A DNA stretch of 7,720 nucleotides, taken from positions 1-7,720 of the forward strand of contig DIRC01000008.1 of assembly GCA_002427465.1 (NCBI GenBank). Reading direction: 5' to 3'. The translations under genes were made by a program, and so were the position numbers. The notes under the pieces were generated by a model. The model was given only the letters and a program-made list of their open reading frames with translations. It was not told where the DNA came from and searched no databases. The stretch comes from Clostridiales bacterium UBA5446 (lineage in GTDB: Bacteria; Bacillota; Clostridia; Oscillospirales; Oscillospiraceae). Shown in pieces: positions 1 to 6,136 of this stretch (positions are counted from its first letter, which is position 1; every line of letters begins with the position of its first letter).

Positions 1-57
1 GAAAGTGAAGATTGATAAAAAATATTGCCATCCGCCAGAGAAATTCGGTAAAAATTC

Positions 58-87
58 TTGACAAAACACGGAACGCAGTTCTATAAT
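58..87 (+). promoter_or_regulatory. Sigma-70/sigma-A promoter of the MFS transporter unit
   Basis: A perfect -35 box TTGACA (58-63) and a perfect -10 box TATAAT (82-87) are separated by 18 bases. Transcription should start near 94, giving a leader of about 260 nt before the transporter ORF at 357. A consensus promoter this strong usually needs a repressor to be controlled, and a GAAC-N3-GTTC inverted repeat sits in its spacer. The start site is inferred from spacing only. Confidence 0.75.
70..84. promoter_or_regulatory. Candidate operator inside the promoter spacer (GAAC-N3-GTTC)
   Basis: GGAAC-GCA-GTTC forms a small inverted repeat with a 3-base centre, lying between the -35 and -10 boxes and running into the -10. 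The right half, GTTCTAT, is identical to the right half of the perfect palindrome at 3147-3169, and both have GAAC as the inner left arm. A protein bound here would block RNA polymerase. The IclR-family protein encoded at 2154-2918 is the natural candidate; known IclR-family sites such as the KdgR box have a similar arm-3-base-arm form. Part of the similarity to the other site comes from the -10 box itself, so this is a hypothesis. Confidence 0.4.
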
Positions 88-93
88 GCATAA

Positions 94-356
94 CAAGCAG
101 CTTTCAGAGGAGCGGCCTATCCAGGTTCACCGGGGTAGGCGCATTCTCGATTTGCACAGATCAATGCGTACAGTATCATGAGTATTTGGCCGCTATGGGG
201 CTAATATGTTTTGGGGCGAGGGGTCAGGTATGCGCCACCCGGAACCCCAGGTGCTTAAACTCAGCCGATCGACAGGGGGATAGACATAAAGTTTAAACTA
301 TTAGGGCGGAGCACAGCATTTAGAGCGGCCAGCCACCACAAGAGAGAGGAAGCCTG
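94..356 (+). other. Long, potentially structured 5' leader of the MFS gene, with two tiny ORFs
   Basis: About 260 bases lie between the predicted start site and the transporter ORF. Complementary segments suggest structure: AGCGGCC (111-117) with GGCCGCT (188-194), 7 bp; CGCATT (140-145) with AATGCG (163-168), enclosed by the first; GGGGT (220-224) with ACCCC (244-248), with an inner GGT/ACC; and TTAAAC (255-260) with GTTTAA (291-296). GCCTA (115-119) can pair instead with TAGGC (136-140), competing with the first helix. Two tiny ORFs lie within: 178-204 (MSIWPLWG) and 206-283 (25 codons), both with poor ribosome sites. I recognise no riboswitch consensus and see no internal terminator. It may be a regulatory leader, an unknown RNA, or simply non-coding sequence. 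Confidence 0.35.
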
Positions 357-1742
357 ATGCCGTCGCCTGCGGCGGAGTGGGTTATCTCGACGTTGCATTT
401 TCCAAGCAGGCTTACCGGATATAGCATGAAGATTTTGAACAAGAAAGTGGGGAAACCTGTGAAAAACTCGAAAAAGACTGTAGGAATACTCGCGTGCGCT
501 TTTCTGTACTCCTCTATGTACCTGTTGCCTTACATCAAATATATCTTCTATGACGCAGTTGTGGCGGCAAGCGGATTTACCAATACGCAGATCGGCTTTT
601 GCCTGACGGTGTACATTATCGCCTGCATCATCGGCACCTTGCCCAGCGGATACATTTCAGATAAACTCTCGCCCAAAAAGTTACTCGTCATTTCCGGCGT
701 AGGCCACGCAATATTAAGCTTCCTATACCTGATGTTCATACAAAACTATGTGATTACCCTCGTAATCTATTTTGGAATGGGCATTACAAGCGTCCTGCTG
801 TTCTGGTCGCCGGTGTTCAAAGCCGTCAGTCAGTCGGGCAGTCAGGAGGAGCAGGGCAAGCTGTACGGCTGGTTTGAGTCCTTTAACGGCGTCGGAAGCA
901 TGGTCTTCAATTTCGGAGCCCTGTGGGTGTTCGCCCGTATAACCGGCGGCGCCGTCGCCGCGCTCAAGGGCGTCGTAATCTTCTATGCGGCCATGTCGGC
1001 CGTGGCAACGCTTATGGTTTTATTCCTGTACAGGCCTGAGCTTGCGGCCGCCGCTGATGAGCATAAATCGGAAGAAAAAGAGAAGCCCAGTTCCAAAGAG
1101 ATCCTGGCCGTTCTCAAGATGCCGCGCGTGTGGCTTTTCAGCCTTTTGGCGTTGGGCGTTTACGGCTTTTATGCCGGGAGCAGCTACCTGACCCCTTATT
1201 TTTCCACCGTTCTCGGAATCAGCGTCGTGTTCTCCGGCTCGCTTGCCACGATTAAGAACTATGGCACACGGTTTGTGGGAGCGCCAGTCGCCGGTGCAAT
1301 CTGCGATAAAATCGGCCGTCTTAAGTTTCTGGTAATCGGCTTCTGCATAACGATCGTTCTCATGATCGCCTTTATGCTCATGCCGCCGAAGGCCGGACTG
1401 TTGGTTCCAATTATGATACTCATGTTCGCCCTGGCTCTCGTGAACGTAAGTATGAAAGGGGTTCAGTTCGCAGCGCTTGACGATATAGGCGTCGATCCAA
1501 AGGTAAATGGCATGGCGATTGCAATTGCCACCCTGATCGGATATAACATGCCCGACATGCTGCTCCACCCCCTGTTCGGGGCGATCCTGGACGCAAACGA
1601 GCCCATAGCGGCATATAAGATGATTTTTGCCGTCCTGCTCGGCCTGCTTGTCCTCGGACTCATCGTGACCATCATTCTCATGGCGATCACAAAGAAGGAT
1701 AAGAAAAAGGAAAACGGCAAGGCTTCAAATAAGGCTGCATAG
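357..1742 (+). CDS. MFS transporter, 12 transmembrane helices
   Basis: Major facilitator superfamily secondary transporter, a cytoplasmic-membrane protein exchanging or co-transporting a small solute. Hydrophobic helices fall in two groups, about residues 42-225 and 257-445, split by a charged central loop (about 226-257, rich in E/K). The MFS loop 2-3 signature is seen as GYISDKLSPKK (98-108), with a counterpart AGAICDKIGRLK in the second half (312-323). GKLYGWFESFNGVGS (167-181) recalls transporters of the YihN-like group, an impression from memory. The tail is very lysine-rich. Start: ATG 357 has a good site (AGAGGA, 6-base spacing), but residues 1-23 look unlike an MFS N-terminus. ATG 426 (MKILNKK) or GTG 459, after GGGGA, could be the true start. 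The gene has its own promoter and terminator, so it is monocistronic. The substrate is unknown; an organic acid linked to the downstream oxidoreductase is a guess from context. Confidence 0.9.
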   Translation: MPSPAAEWVISTLHFPSRLTGYSMKILNKKVGKPVKNSKKTVGILACAFLYSSMYLLPYIKYIFYDAVVAASGFTNTQIGFCLTVYIIACIIGTLPSGYISDKLSPKKLLVISGVGHAILSFLYLMFIQNYVITLVIYFGMGITSVLLFWSPVFKAVSQSGSQEEQGKLYGWFESFNGVGSMVFNFGALWVFARITGGAVAALKGVVIFYAAMSAVATLMVLFLYRPELAAAADEHKSEEKEKPSSKEILAVLKMPRVWLFSLLALGVYGFYAGSSYLTPYFSTVLGISVVFSGSLATIKNYGTRFVGAPVAGAICDKIGRLKFLVIGFCITIVLMIAFMLMPPKAGLLVPIMILMFALALVNVSMKGVQFAALDDIGVDPKVNGMAIAIATLIGYNMPDMLLHPLFGAILDANEPIAAYKMIFAVLLGLLVLGLIVTIILMAITKKDKKKENGKASNKAA

Positions 1743-1800
1743 AATTCACTTGGTCTCCCCGTATTTAAAGCGGCATGCACGGATATGAGGAGGGAAAATC

Positions 1801-1843
1801 AAAAAAACCGATACTGATATGCTCTGTCAGTGTCGGTTTTTTT
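1801..1843. terminator. Rho-independent terminator after the MFS gene, probably bidirectional
   Basis: AAAAAAACCGATACTGA (1801-1817) pairs with TCAGTGTCGGTTTTTTT (1827-1843) around a 9-base loop, with one G-U wobble in the stem. A run of seven T follows the GC core on the + strand and seven A precede it, so it can stop transcription in both directions. It insulates the MFS unit from the regulator gene. Confidence 0.9.
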
Positions 1844-1917
1844 GCTAGGTTCTTTCCCTGATACAAAAGAGACTCAATGATTCTTTTTAATTCCGTATCT
1901 AAGCCTCAGTTCCTCTA

Positions 1918-1946
1918 TTGAAGAATCTGTTTGTTTATTGTATAAT
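1918..1946 (+). promoter_or_regulatory. Promoter of the IclR-family regulator
   Basis: TTGAAG (1918-1923) and a perfect TATAAT (1941-1946) are 17 bases apart, in an AT-rich stretch. The predicted start is near 1953, leaving about 200 nt of leader before the regulator. No convincing gene lies between, so the regulator is its likely target. Inverted repeats cover the -10 and start site. Confidence 0.6.
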
Positions 1947-1961
1947 AAACATGAAACATGT
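1932..1961. promoter_or_regulatory. Overlapping inverted repeats on the regulator promoter (candidate operator)
   Basis: TGTTTATT (1932-1939) and AATAAACA (1944-1951) are perfect 8-base arms around GTAT, so the repeat straddles the -10 box. It runs into a second perfect repeat, ACATG-AAA-CATGT (1949-1961), over the predicted start site. IclR-family genes are often autoregulated, which this position would allow. The arms do not match the GAAC/GTTC sites elsewhere in the window, so a different protein could be responsible. AT-rich DNA yields such repeats by chance more often than GC-rich DNA. Confidence 0.35.
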
Positions 1962-2061
1962 AACCTAACATATCTATTTTTTAAATCGCACGGGTGTCCT
2001 CGACAGGGCGCAGGCAGAAGCAAAAAATCCCGCGCCAGTATATGTATCAGTTGCAAGAGTG

Positions 2062-2070
2062 TGATATGAT
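2062..2070 (+). promoter_or_regulatory. Possible extended -10 promoter nearer the regulator gene
   Basis: TGATATGAT reads as TG-N followed by a TATGAT -10 element, with no good -35 box at the right distance. It overlaps the start of a short inverted repeat, ATGAT-AGG-ATCAT (2066-2078). If active it would give a leader of about 75 nt for the regulator. It is an alternative or addition to the promoter at 1918-1946. Confidence 0.3.
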
Positions 2071-2153
2071 AGGATCATCCAATGAAATAAATTGTTATTA
2101 ATAATCTACTCCGGAGCGTAAATGCGGTGGGATTATGGGAGGTCAGATTCAAA

Positions 2154-2918
2154 GTGTCAAACGAATCCAACATAAAGCTAAAGAGCATAAAGAAGACAAT
2201 AGACGTTCTCAATTGCTTTGTTGATAAGCAGCCTTTGGGCGTTACGGAAATCAGCGATAAGCTGGGACTCTACAAGAGCAATGTGCACAACATACTCAGT
2301 ACGCTCATGGCGATGGATTATCTGGACCAGGATAAGGACACCGGGAAGTATTATATAGGCATAGGAATCGTGCGTCTTGCGCACGCGATGGCATCCCGGT
2401 ATACCTTCCATAAGGTGGCCTCGGTACATCTTCAGCAGATATCGGATCAGGCAGGGGAAACCGTGTACCTCACGGTGGCTATGAAGCGGATGGTCTACTA
2501 TCTTGATGCGGCGATACCCAGCGCGAGCAACTACCTTTTGTCGGGGACACTGCGCTATAGCACAGAGCCGCTCCATTGCACAGGCAGCGGCAAAGCGATG
2601 CTTGCCTTCATGTCTCCTGAAGACAGGGAGGAGTACCTCTCGCAGCCGCTTGTGGCGATGACCCCGAACACCATCACCGACCTCGAGCGTTTTCGCGAAG
2701 AGCTCCGCCTGACGCGGGAACGTGGATATGCACTGGACAATATGGAGTCCGAGATCGGCACCAGGTGCGTGGCCGTTCCGATAAAAAATGCAAACGGCCT
2801 GCCGGTAGGAGCCATGAGTATTAGCGGCCCGGCCTACAGGTTTGCCGATGAGGAAAAAACTTCCCAGCATGTTGCCCTGCTGAAGCGGCATGTGCGCCAG
2901 ATAGAATATAGCATCTAA
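2154..2918 (+). CDS. IclR-family transcriptional regulator
   Basis: DNA-binding regulator of about 254 residues, the usual IclR length. The N-terminal winged helix-turn-helix spans about residues 10-75: LGVTEISDKLGLYKSNVHNI is the helix-turn-helix, followed by the wing with GKYYIGIG. The C-terminal GAF-like effector domain shows the family motifs LHCTGSGKAMLAF (about 140-152), RERGYALDN, and GTRCVAVPIKNANGLPVGAMSISGP (about 191-215). IclR proteins act as dimers or tetramers and usually sense small carboxylic or aromatic acids. Start: GTG 2154 follows GGGAGG (2137-2142) by 11 bases and gives VSNESNIKLKSIKKTI, a normal family N-terminus. GTG 2127, after CGGAG, would add nine residues and cannot be excluded. 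The gene has its own promoter and terminator and lies between the MFS gene and the oxidoreductase operon, the probable targets. Whether it represses or activates is not evident. Confidence 0.92.
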   Translation: MSNESNIKLKSIKKTIDVLNCFVDKQPLGVTEISDKLGLYKSNVHNILSTLMAMDYLDQDKDTGKYYIGIGIVRLAHAMASRYTFHKVASVHLQQISDQAGETVYLTVAMKRMVYYLDAAIPSASNYLLSGTLRYSTEPLHCTGSGKAMLAFMSPEDREEYLSQPLVAMTPNTITDLERFREELRLTRERGYALDNMESEIGTRCVAVPIKNANGLPVGAMSISGPAYRFADEEKTSQHVALLKRHVRQIEYSI

Positions 2919-2984
2919 CAGCAGACAGCTTCTTCGGGGGAATCCCCTGGGGAGTGATTTGTCGTAAAACTGAATATTTTGTAG

Positions 2985-3013
2985 AAGATCCACAGTTTCA
3001 TGTGGGTCTTTTT
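2985..3013 (+). terminator. Rho-independent terminator after the IclR gene
   Basis: AGATCCACA (2986-2994) pairs with TGTGGGTCT (3001-3009) around the 6-base loop GTTTCA, with one G-U wobble, and the stem leads into five T (3009-3013). It lies about 70 bases past the regulator stop codon. A short GC palindrome, TCCCC-T-GGGGA (2943-2953), lies upstream but has no T-tract. Confidence 0.85.
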
Positions 3014-3016
3014 GAT

Positions 3017-3045
3017 TTGACATAGATAAATCGATGTGGAATCAT
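3017..3045 (+). promoter_or_regulatory. Candidate promoter for the oxidoreductase operon
   Basis: A perfect TTGACA (3017-3022) stands 17 bases before AATCAT (3040-3045), a 4-of-6 match to TATAAT, just after the regulator's terminator. It would give a leader of about 500 nt before the ferredoxin gene. No better promoter is obvious in the rest of the gap, so an activator-dependent or alternative promoter nearer the genes remains possible. Confidence 0.35.
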
Positions 3046-3146
3046 AAATATACAGAAAAGCGTTCTGAATTATGGAACAAGTTGACCGTTTTACAGGCTA
3101 TGGATCTCCCCAATCCCGGCTCTGGGAACGGTTTTGTTTGTTCCTG

Positions 3147-3169
3147 TTAATAGAACTTTGTTCTATTAA
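3147..3169. promoter_or_regulatory. Perfect palindrome, candidate IclR-type operator
   Basis: The arms TTAATAGAAC (3147-3156) and GTTCTATTAA (3160-3169) are perfectly complementary around TTT. The 10-base-arm, 3-base-centre form resembles IclR-family operators such as the KdgR box. It shares GAAC-N3-GTTCTAT with the repeat inside the MFS promoter. Further GAAC/GTTC half-sites lie close by: GGAAC at 3074-3078, and GGAAC (3125-3129) paired with GTTCC (3140-3144). There is no T-run, so it is not a terminator. It lies about 385 bases before the ferredoxin gene, with no clear promoter immediately around it. Confidence 0.5.
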
Positions 3170-3304
3170 TTGATCATCAGAAAATGGATTTAGGAGATTA
3201 GCGAATTTTGGGCACGGTTCGCGGGGATGTATGTGCGTACGCGAAAGCTGCTGTGGTTCCCTGAAAGCGGCATACAGCCCCGCCTCCCTTGGATGGAGTG
3301 CTAA

Positions 3305-3517
3305 TTCCCGATCCATGCCCGGCAATTTTATGCATCCTCTTGTGCAGGGATTGTTCCATTTCGTTATACCGCTTCCCCCGGCACTCAGGACGCCGCCGCC
3401 GTTGTCATGATGTCCACGCTGCTGCTTTGAATGGCAATCACAGGCGTTTTGATTGTTATCTGTCTGATACTGTATGCAAAAGGCGTAAGAAAAAGTGCGT
3501 TGGCAGACGCTGCCTAA
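3305..3517 (+). pseudogene. Probable remnant of a membrane-protein C-terminus
   Basis: In the frame opening after TAA 3302, the translation contains GTQDAAAVVMMSTLLL, an in-frame TGA (3428-3430), then MAITGVLIVICLILYAKG followed by VRKSALADAA and TAA (3515-3517). The hydrophobic stretch followed by positive charges reads like the last transmembrane helix and tail of a polytopic permease; the end of an ABC-transporter permease is one possibility. The part before GTQDAA does not look conserved and may be out of frame. Alternatively, ATG 3431 starts a free-standing 28-residue single-helix protein, but it has no ribosome site. It lies just before the ferredoxin gene, so a transporter gene may once have headed this operon. 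The call rests on composition only. Confidence 0.3.
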
Positions 3518-3552
3518 ACAGGGGGACAAACATTTTTAAGGACTGGTGAAGT

Positions 3553-3756
3553 ATGGCAAATATCAAATTCAATGCGATGAAGAAGTGCAAGGGCTGTTTG
3601 CTTTGTATGCATGTGTGCCCTGTGGGCGCGATCTCTCTATCCGGAGAGCTTGGTGAAAAGGGGTATGAGGTGGTAAAAGTGGACGCCGAGAAGTGTATCG
3701 GGTGCGGCTCCTGCTACCGCATGTGTCCAGACTATGTAATTGAAATTGCGGACTAA
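3553..3756 (+). CDS. 2x[4Fe-4S] ferredoxin-type delta subunit of 2-oxoacid:ferredoxin oxidoreductase
   Basis: Small iron-sulfur protein of 67 residues carrying electrons from the catalytic subunits to external ferredoxin. It has two complete cluster motifs, CX2CX2CX3CP: Cys 12, 15, 18, 22 and Cys 48, 51, 54, 58. Each therefore supplies four ligands and a following proline. The length fits the stand-alone delta (PorD/VorD/KorD-like) subunit, not a fused one. ATG 3553 follows AAGGA (3538-3542) by 10 bases. It is the first gene of a four-gene operon, with 15 bases to the alpha gene. Alone it could be called a free ferredoxin; its place before alpha-beta-gamma makes the subunit role far more likely. 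Confidence 0.9.
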   Translation: MANIKFNAMKKCKGCLLCMHVCPVGAISLSGELGEKGYEVVKVDAEKCIGCGSCYRMCPDYVIEIAD

Positions 3757-3771
3757 GGAGGAAGATGCACG

Positions 3772-4827
3772 ATGGCAAAAGAATTGTTGAAAGGCAACGA
3801 AGCCCTGGCAGAAGCCAGCCTTCGCGCCGGATGCAGGTTTTTCAGCGGTTACCCAATAACTCCGCAGACGGAAGTCCTCGAGTACATGTCCTGGAGGATG
3901 GAAGAGGTCGGCGGATCGTTCATACAGACCGAGTCGGAGCTGGCAGGCATCAACATGCTCTTCGGGGCGGCGTCTGTGGGGGCAAGGGTGCTCACGACGT
4001 CGTCCGGCCCGGGCTTCTCGCTTAATCAGGAGGGCATATCCTATCTCTGCGCTTGCGATATCCCCGCGGTCATAGCGGACGTTATGCGCATAGGGTCCGG
4101 CCTGGGCGATATTTTCCAGGGCCAGGGTGATTACTGGCAGCTTACCCGCGGCGGCGGGCACGGCGACTACCGTACTATTGTTCTTGCGCCCGCAAGTGTG
4201 CAGGAAAATGCGGATTTCGCGTATATGGCCTTTGACCTGGCGGAAAAGTACCGGCACCCCGTCATCATTGGATCGGACGCGGCCATCGGCCAGATGGTTG
4301 AGCCGGTTGAACTGCCCCCCATGAAAGAGCACGACATAGATAGCCAAGACTGGGTTATCCGTCCGCGCAAGGATGGAGAAGAGCAGCGGGTGGTTTGGAA
4401 CACATATTACACGATAGGTGCGGACACATATTCCCACTATCTGCTGGATAAATACAAGGCGATTGAAGAGAATGAGCAGCGCTGGGAATGCGTGCAGACT
4501 GAGGATGCCGAGATCGCCCTGGTGGCGTATGGCATCAGCTCACGCGTTTCAAAGGCGGCGGTCAAGAAGGCTCGGGCCATGGGAATAAAGCTCGGTCTGA
4601 TCCGCCCGATTACTCTCTGGCCCTTCCCCAAAAAGGCGTTTGACGCGCTGGGAAATCAGGTAAAGGGTTTCCTTAGCGTTGAGATGAACATCCTTGGACA
4701 GATGGTGGACGACATTGTCCTCACCACCGGGGGTAAGTTCCCGGTCGAGTACTACGGCGAATTCGCCAACGTTCCCTCCGAGAATATCATTATCGAGCGC
4801 GTCCAAGAGATGCTCAAAAAATACTAA
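3772..4827 (+). CDS. vorB: 2-oxoacid:ferredoxin oxidoreductase alpha subunit, VorB-like
   Basis: Alpha subunit (351 residues) of the cytoplasmic enzyme that converts a 2-oxo acid plus CoA to acyl-CoA, CO2 and reduced ferredoxin. The N-terminal pyrimidine-binding domain has GNEALAEA (8-15), SGYPITPQTE (25-34), a conserved ESELAGINM (54-62) with the glutamate typical of TPP-enzyme partners, TTSSGPGFSLNQEG (75-88) and TRGGGHGDY (125-133). The C-terminal domain has GLIRPITLWPFP (275-286) and VEMNILGQM (303-311). YPITPQ and GGGHGDY match the VorB (3-methyl-2-oxobutanoate) group better than pyruvate enzymes, from memory. The loop MRIGSGLGDIFQGQGDY (105-121) reads S where relatives usually have P in GPGLG, so the substrate may differ from 2-oxoisovalerate. 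AAGGAGG lies 10 bases before ATG 3772. Length is normal for the family. Enzyme class is secure; substrate is not. Confidence 0.92.
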   Translation: MAKELLKGNEALAEASLRAGCRFFSGYPITPQTEVLEYMSWRMEEVGGSFIQTESELAGINMLFGAASVGARVLTTSSGPGFSLNQEGISYLCACDIPAVIADVMRIGSGLGDIFQGQGDYWQLTRGGGHGDYRTIVLAPASVQENADFAYMAFDLAEKYRHPVIIGSDAAIGQMVEPVELPPMKEHDIDSQDWVIRPRKDGEEQRVVWNTYYTIGADTYSHYLLDKYKAIEENEQRWECVQTEDAEIALVAYGISSRVSKAAVKKARAMGIKLGLIRPITLWPFPKKAFDALGNQVKGFLSVEMNILGQMVDDIVLTTGGKFPVEYYGEFANVPSENIIIERVQEMLKKY

Positions 4828-4841
4828 GGGAGGGATAGACA

Positions 4842-5582
4842 ATGAAATACAGTGTTCCTAAGGGAATAAACAGAGAAGCCCATATCGGCTGGTGCCCGGG
4901 CTGCGGTCACGGCATCATCGTCCGCCTCGTGGCGGAAGCCGCGGCGGAATTGGGGATTAACGACCGTATCATCATGGTCGAGGACGTGGCCTGCGGCGAA
5001 TTTGCGCAGACCGTCACACAATACAACAACATTGGCGGGGCGCATGGCCGTCCGATCATCACAGCGGCAGGCGCGAAGCGTGCCCGTCCGGATGCCATTG
5101 TGATCGCCCATCCGGGCGACGGCTCCGCATACAGCATAGGGATTGAGAGTACCATGCACTGCGCATTGCGTAATGAGAATATCCTGGCGCTCGTGGTCAA
5201 CAACGGCGTATTCGGAATGACCGGCGGCCAGATGTCGCCAGCTTCCCTTCCCGGACAGAAAACCACTTCTTCGCCCAAGGGCAGAGATATCAATAAGAAT
5301 GGAAGCCCCTTCGACGTGGTTAAGGCCCTTGGCCAATTCGATATCGCCTATCTGGCCCGCGGCACAGTCAGTTCCCCGGCGCAGGTTATCAAGTCGGGAA
5401 AGATGATCAAAAAGGCGCTTCAAAAGCAGATGGACGGAGAGGGCTTCTGCCTGGTGGAGATACTCAGCCCCTGTCCTACTAACTGGAATCTGTCCCCGGT
5501 TAATGCCCTGAAGTATATGAAGGACGTACAGGAGAAGTATTACCAGCTTGGTGAGTTTATTGACAAGGGGGGTAAAGCATAA
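4842..5582 (+). CDS. 2-oxoacid:ferredoxin oxidoreductase beta subunit, TPP-binding
   Basis: Catalytic subunit (246 residues) holding thiamine pyrophosphate and, in this family, a [4Fe-4S] cluster. Visible motifs: GWCPGCGH (16-23) with Cys18 and Cys21; Cys51 in EDVACGEF; the TPP/Mg motif HPGDGSAYSIG (90-100) completed by NN at 120-121; GMTGGQMSP (125-133); and SPCPTNW (209-215) with Cys211. This set of cysteines and the GDG...NN motif are those expected for cluster and cofactor binding. Size fits the short VorA/KorB-like class. GGGAGGG (4828-4834) stands 7 bases before ATG 4842, and only 14 bases separate it from the alpha gene. Its stop TAA shares a base with the gamma start (TAATG), implying translational coupling. 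No key residue appears missing. Confidence 0.94.
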   Translation: MKYSVPKGINREAHIGWCPGCGHGIIVRLVAEAAAELGINDRIIMVEDVACGEFAQTVTQYNNIGGAHGRPIITAAGAKRARPDAIVIAHPGDGSAYSIGIESTMHCALRNENILALVVNNGVFGMTGGQMSPASLPGQKTTSSPKGRDINKNGSPFDVVKALGQFDIAYLARGTVSSPAQVIKSGKMIKKALQKQMDGEGFCLVEILSPCPTNWNLSPVNALKYMKDVQEKYYQLGEFIDKGGKA

Positions 5583-6124
5583 TGACCGAAATTATTTGCG
5601 CTGGCTTCGGCGGACAGGGCGTTTTGGTCGCCGGCATGATTTTGGCCGACGCCGTCATGGAATCGGGCAAGAATGTGACATGGTATCCCTCCTACGGGTC
5701 TGAAATGAGAGGAGGCACCGCCAACTGTAATATCAAAGTCAGTGAAGACGAAATCCCCAGTCCCTATTGCGACAAGCTTGATATCCTCTATACTCTTAAC
5801 GACGCTGCCATTGACAAATTTGAGAAACAGGTCCGTCCCGGCGGAATTCTTCTTGTGAACAGCACCCTGGCTCGGAAAGATCGCGTGTACCGTGACGACA
5901 TCCGTGTCGTAGCGATCCCGGCCACAGATATTGCAACGGAGCTGGGCAACCCCAGAGGCACCAATGTGACGATGCTCGGCGCGTTGTCCGCCGCATCGCC
6001 GGACTTTGATGTTGACTATATGTGTGGCGCCGTCGACCACTTTTTCGCAAAGAAGGGAAAGGTAAATCCAAAAAATGCGCTCTGTTTCAACAAGGGCGCA
6101 GAGGCAGTCCTAAATCGAAAATAA
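5582..6124 (+). CDS. 2-oxoacid:ferredoxin oxidoreductase gamma subunit
   Basis: Gamma subunit (180 residues) of the same complex; in structurally known relatives this domain holds the assembly together and contacts CoA. Family marks are GFGGQGVLVAGMILADA (8-24), PSYGSEMRGGTANCNI (36-51) and GTNVTMLGAL (126-135). Length matches the stand-alone gamma (KorC/VorC-like) subunit. The start overlaps the beta stop by one base, with GGGGGG (5567-5572) 9 bases upstream. Together with the delta, alpha and beta genes it completes a delta-alpha-beta-gamma set, so the enzyme looks intact. An indolepyruvate beta subunit shares this domain, but its partner alpha subunit would be a much larger fused protein, which is absent here. 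Confidence 0.93.
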   Translation: MTEIICAGFGGQGVLVAGMILADAVMESGKNVTWYPSYGSEMRGGTANCNIKVSEDEIPSPYCDKLDILYTLNDAAIDKFEKQVRPGGILLVNSTLARKDRVYRDDIRVVAIPATDIATELGNPRGTNVTMLGALSAASPDFDVDYMCGAVDHFFAKKGKVNPKNALCFNKGAEAVLNRK

Positions 6125-6136
6125 AACGCGCTGCCC

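Larger units (their letters stand above)
2919..3552. other. 634-base intergenic region before the oxidoreductase operon
   Basis: Contains the regulator's terminator, a candidate promoter, the perfect palindrome and a probable gene remnant. It also contains a 6-bp hairpin, TTCGCG (3218-3223) with CGCGAA (3240-3245), and a 5-bp hairpin GGCAG-ACG-CTGCC (3502-3514). The longest open frames here (+ strand 3289-3549; - strand 3529-3098) have unconvincing composition and no ribosome site, and I do not call them genes. The length and mixed content suggest a long leader, a deletion scar, or both. Confidence 0.5.

Noticed and set aside
1784..1816. 10-codon ORF with an AGGAGGG sequence just before the terminator
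   Set aside because: The AGGAGGG lies inside the ORF and not before it, and the frame ends in the terminator stem; no evidence of coding.
1874..2056. 60-codon open frame on the - strand between the MFS and IclR genes
   Set aside because: No good ribosome site, TTG start only, composition not clearly coding, and it covers the + strand promoter of the regulator. Its C-terminal part (EELRLRYG) looks slightly protein-like, but not enough to call.
2943..2953. GC palindrome TCCCC-T-GGGGA as a terminator
   Set aside because: One-base centre and no T-run; the real terminator is at 2985-3013.
2178..3023. 281-codon - strand open frame opposite the IclR gene
   Set aside because: A shadow of the strongly supported IclR gene; no family resemblance.
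3082..3104. TTGACC plus TATGGA as a promoter
   Set aside because: Spacing is only 11 bases, too short for a sigma-70 promoter.
3098..3529. 143-codon - strand open frame in the same gap
   Set aside because: Composition is not coding-like and no ribosome site or recognisable motif is present.
3289..3549. 86-codon + strand open frame before the ferredoxin gene
   Set aside because: Rich in Cys and Arg with no family features or ribosome site; the alternative frame gives a more protein-like (hydrophobic) reading.
3637..4437. 266-codon - strand open frame opposite the ferredoxin and alpha subunit genes
   Set aside because: A shadow of clear + strand genes in high-GC codons; no motif.
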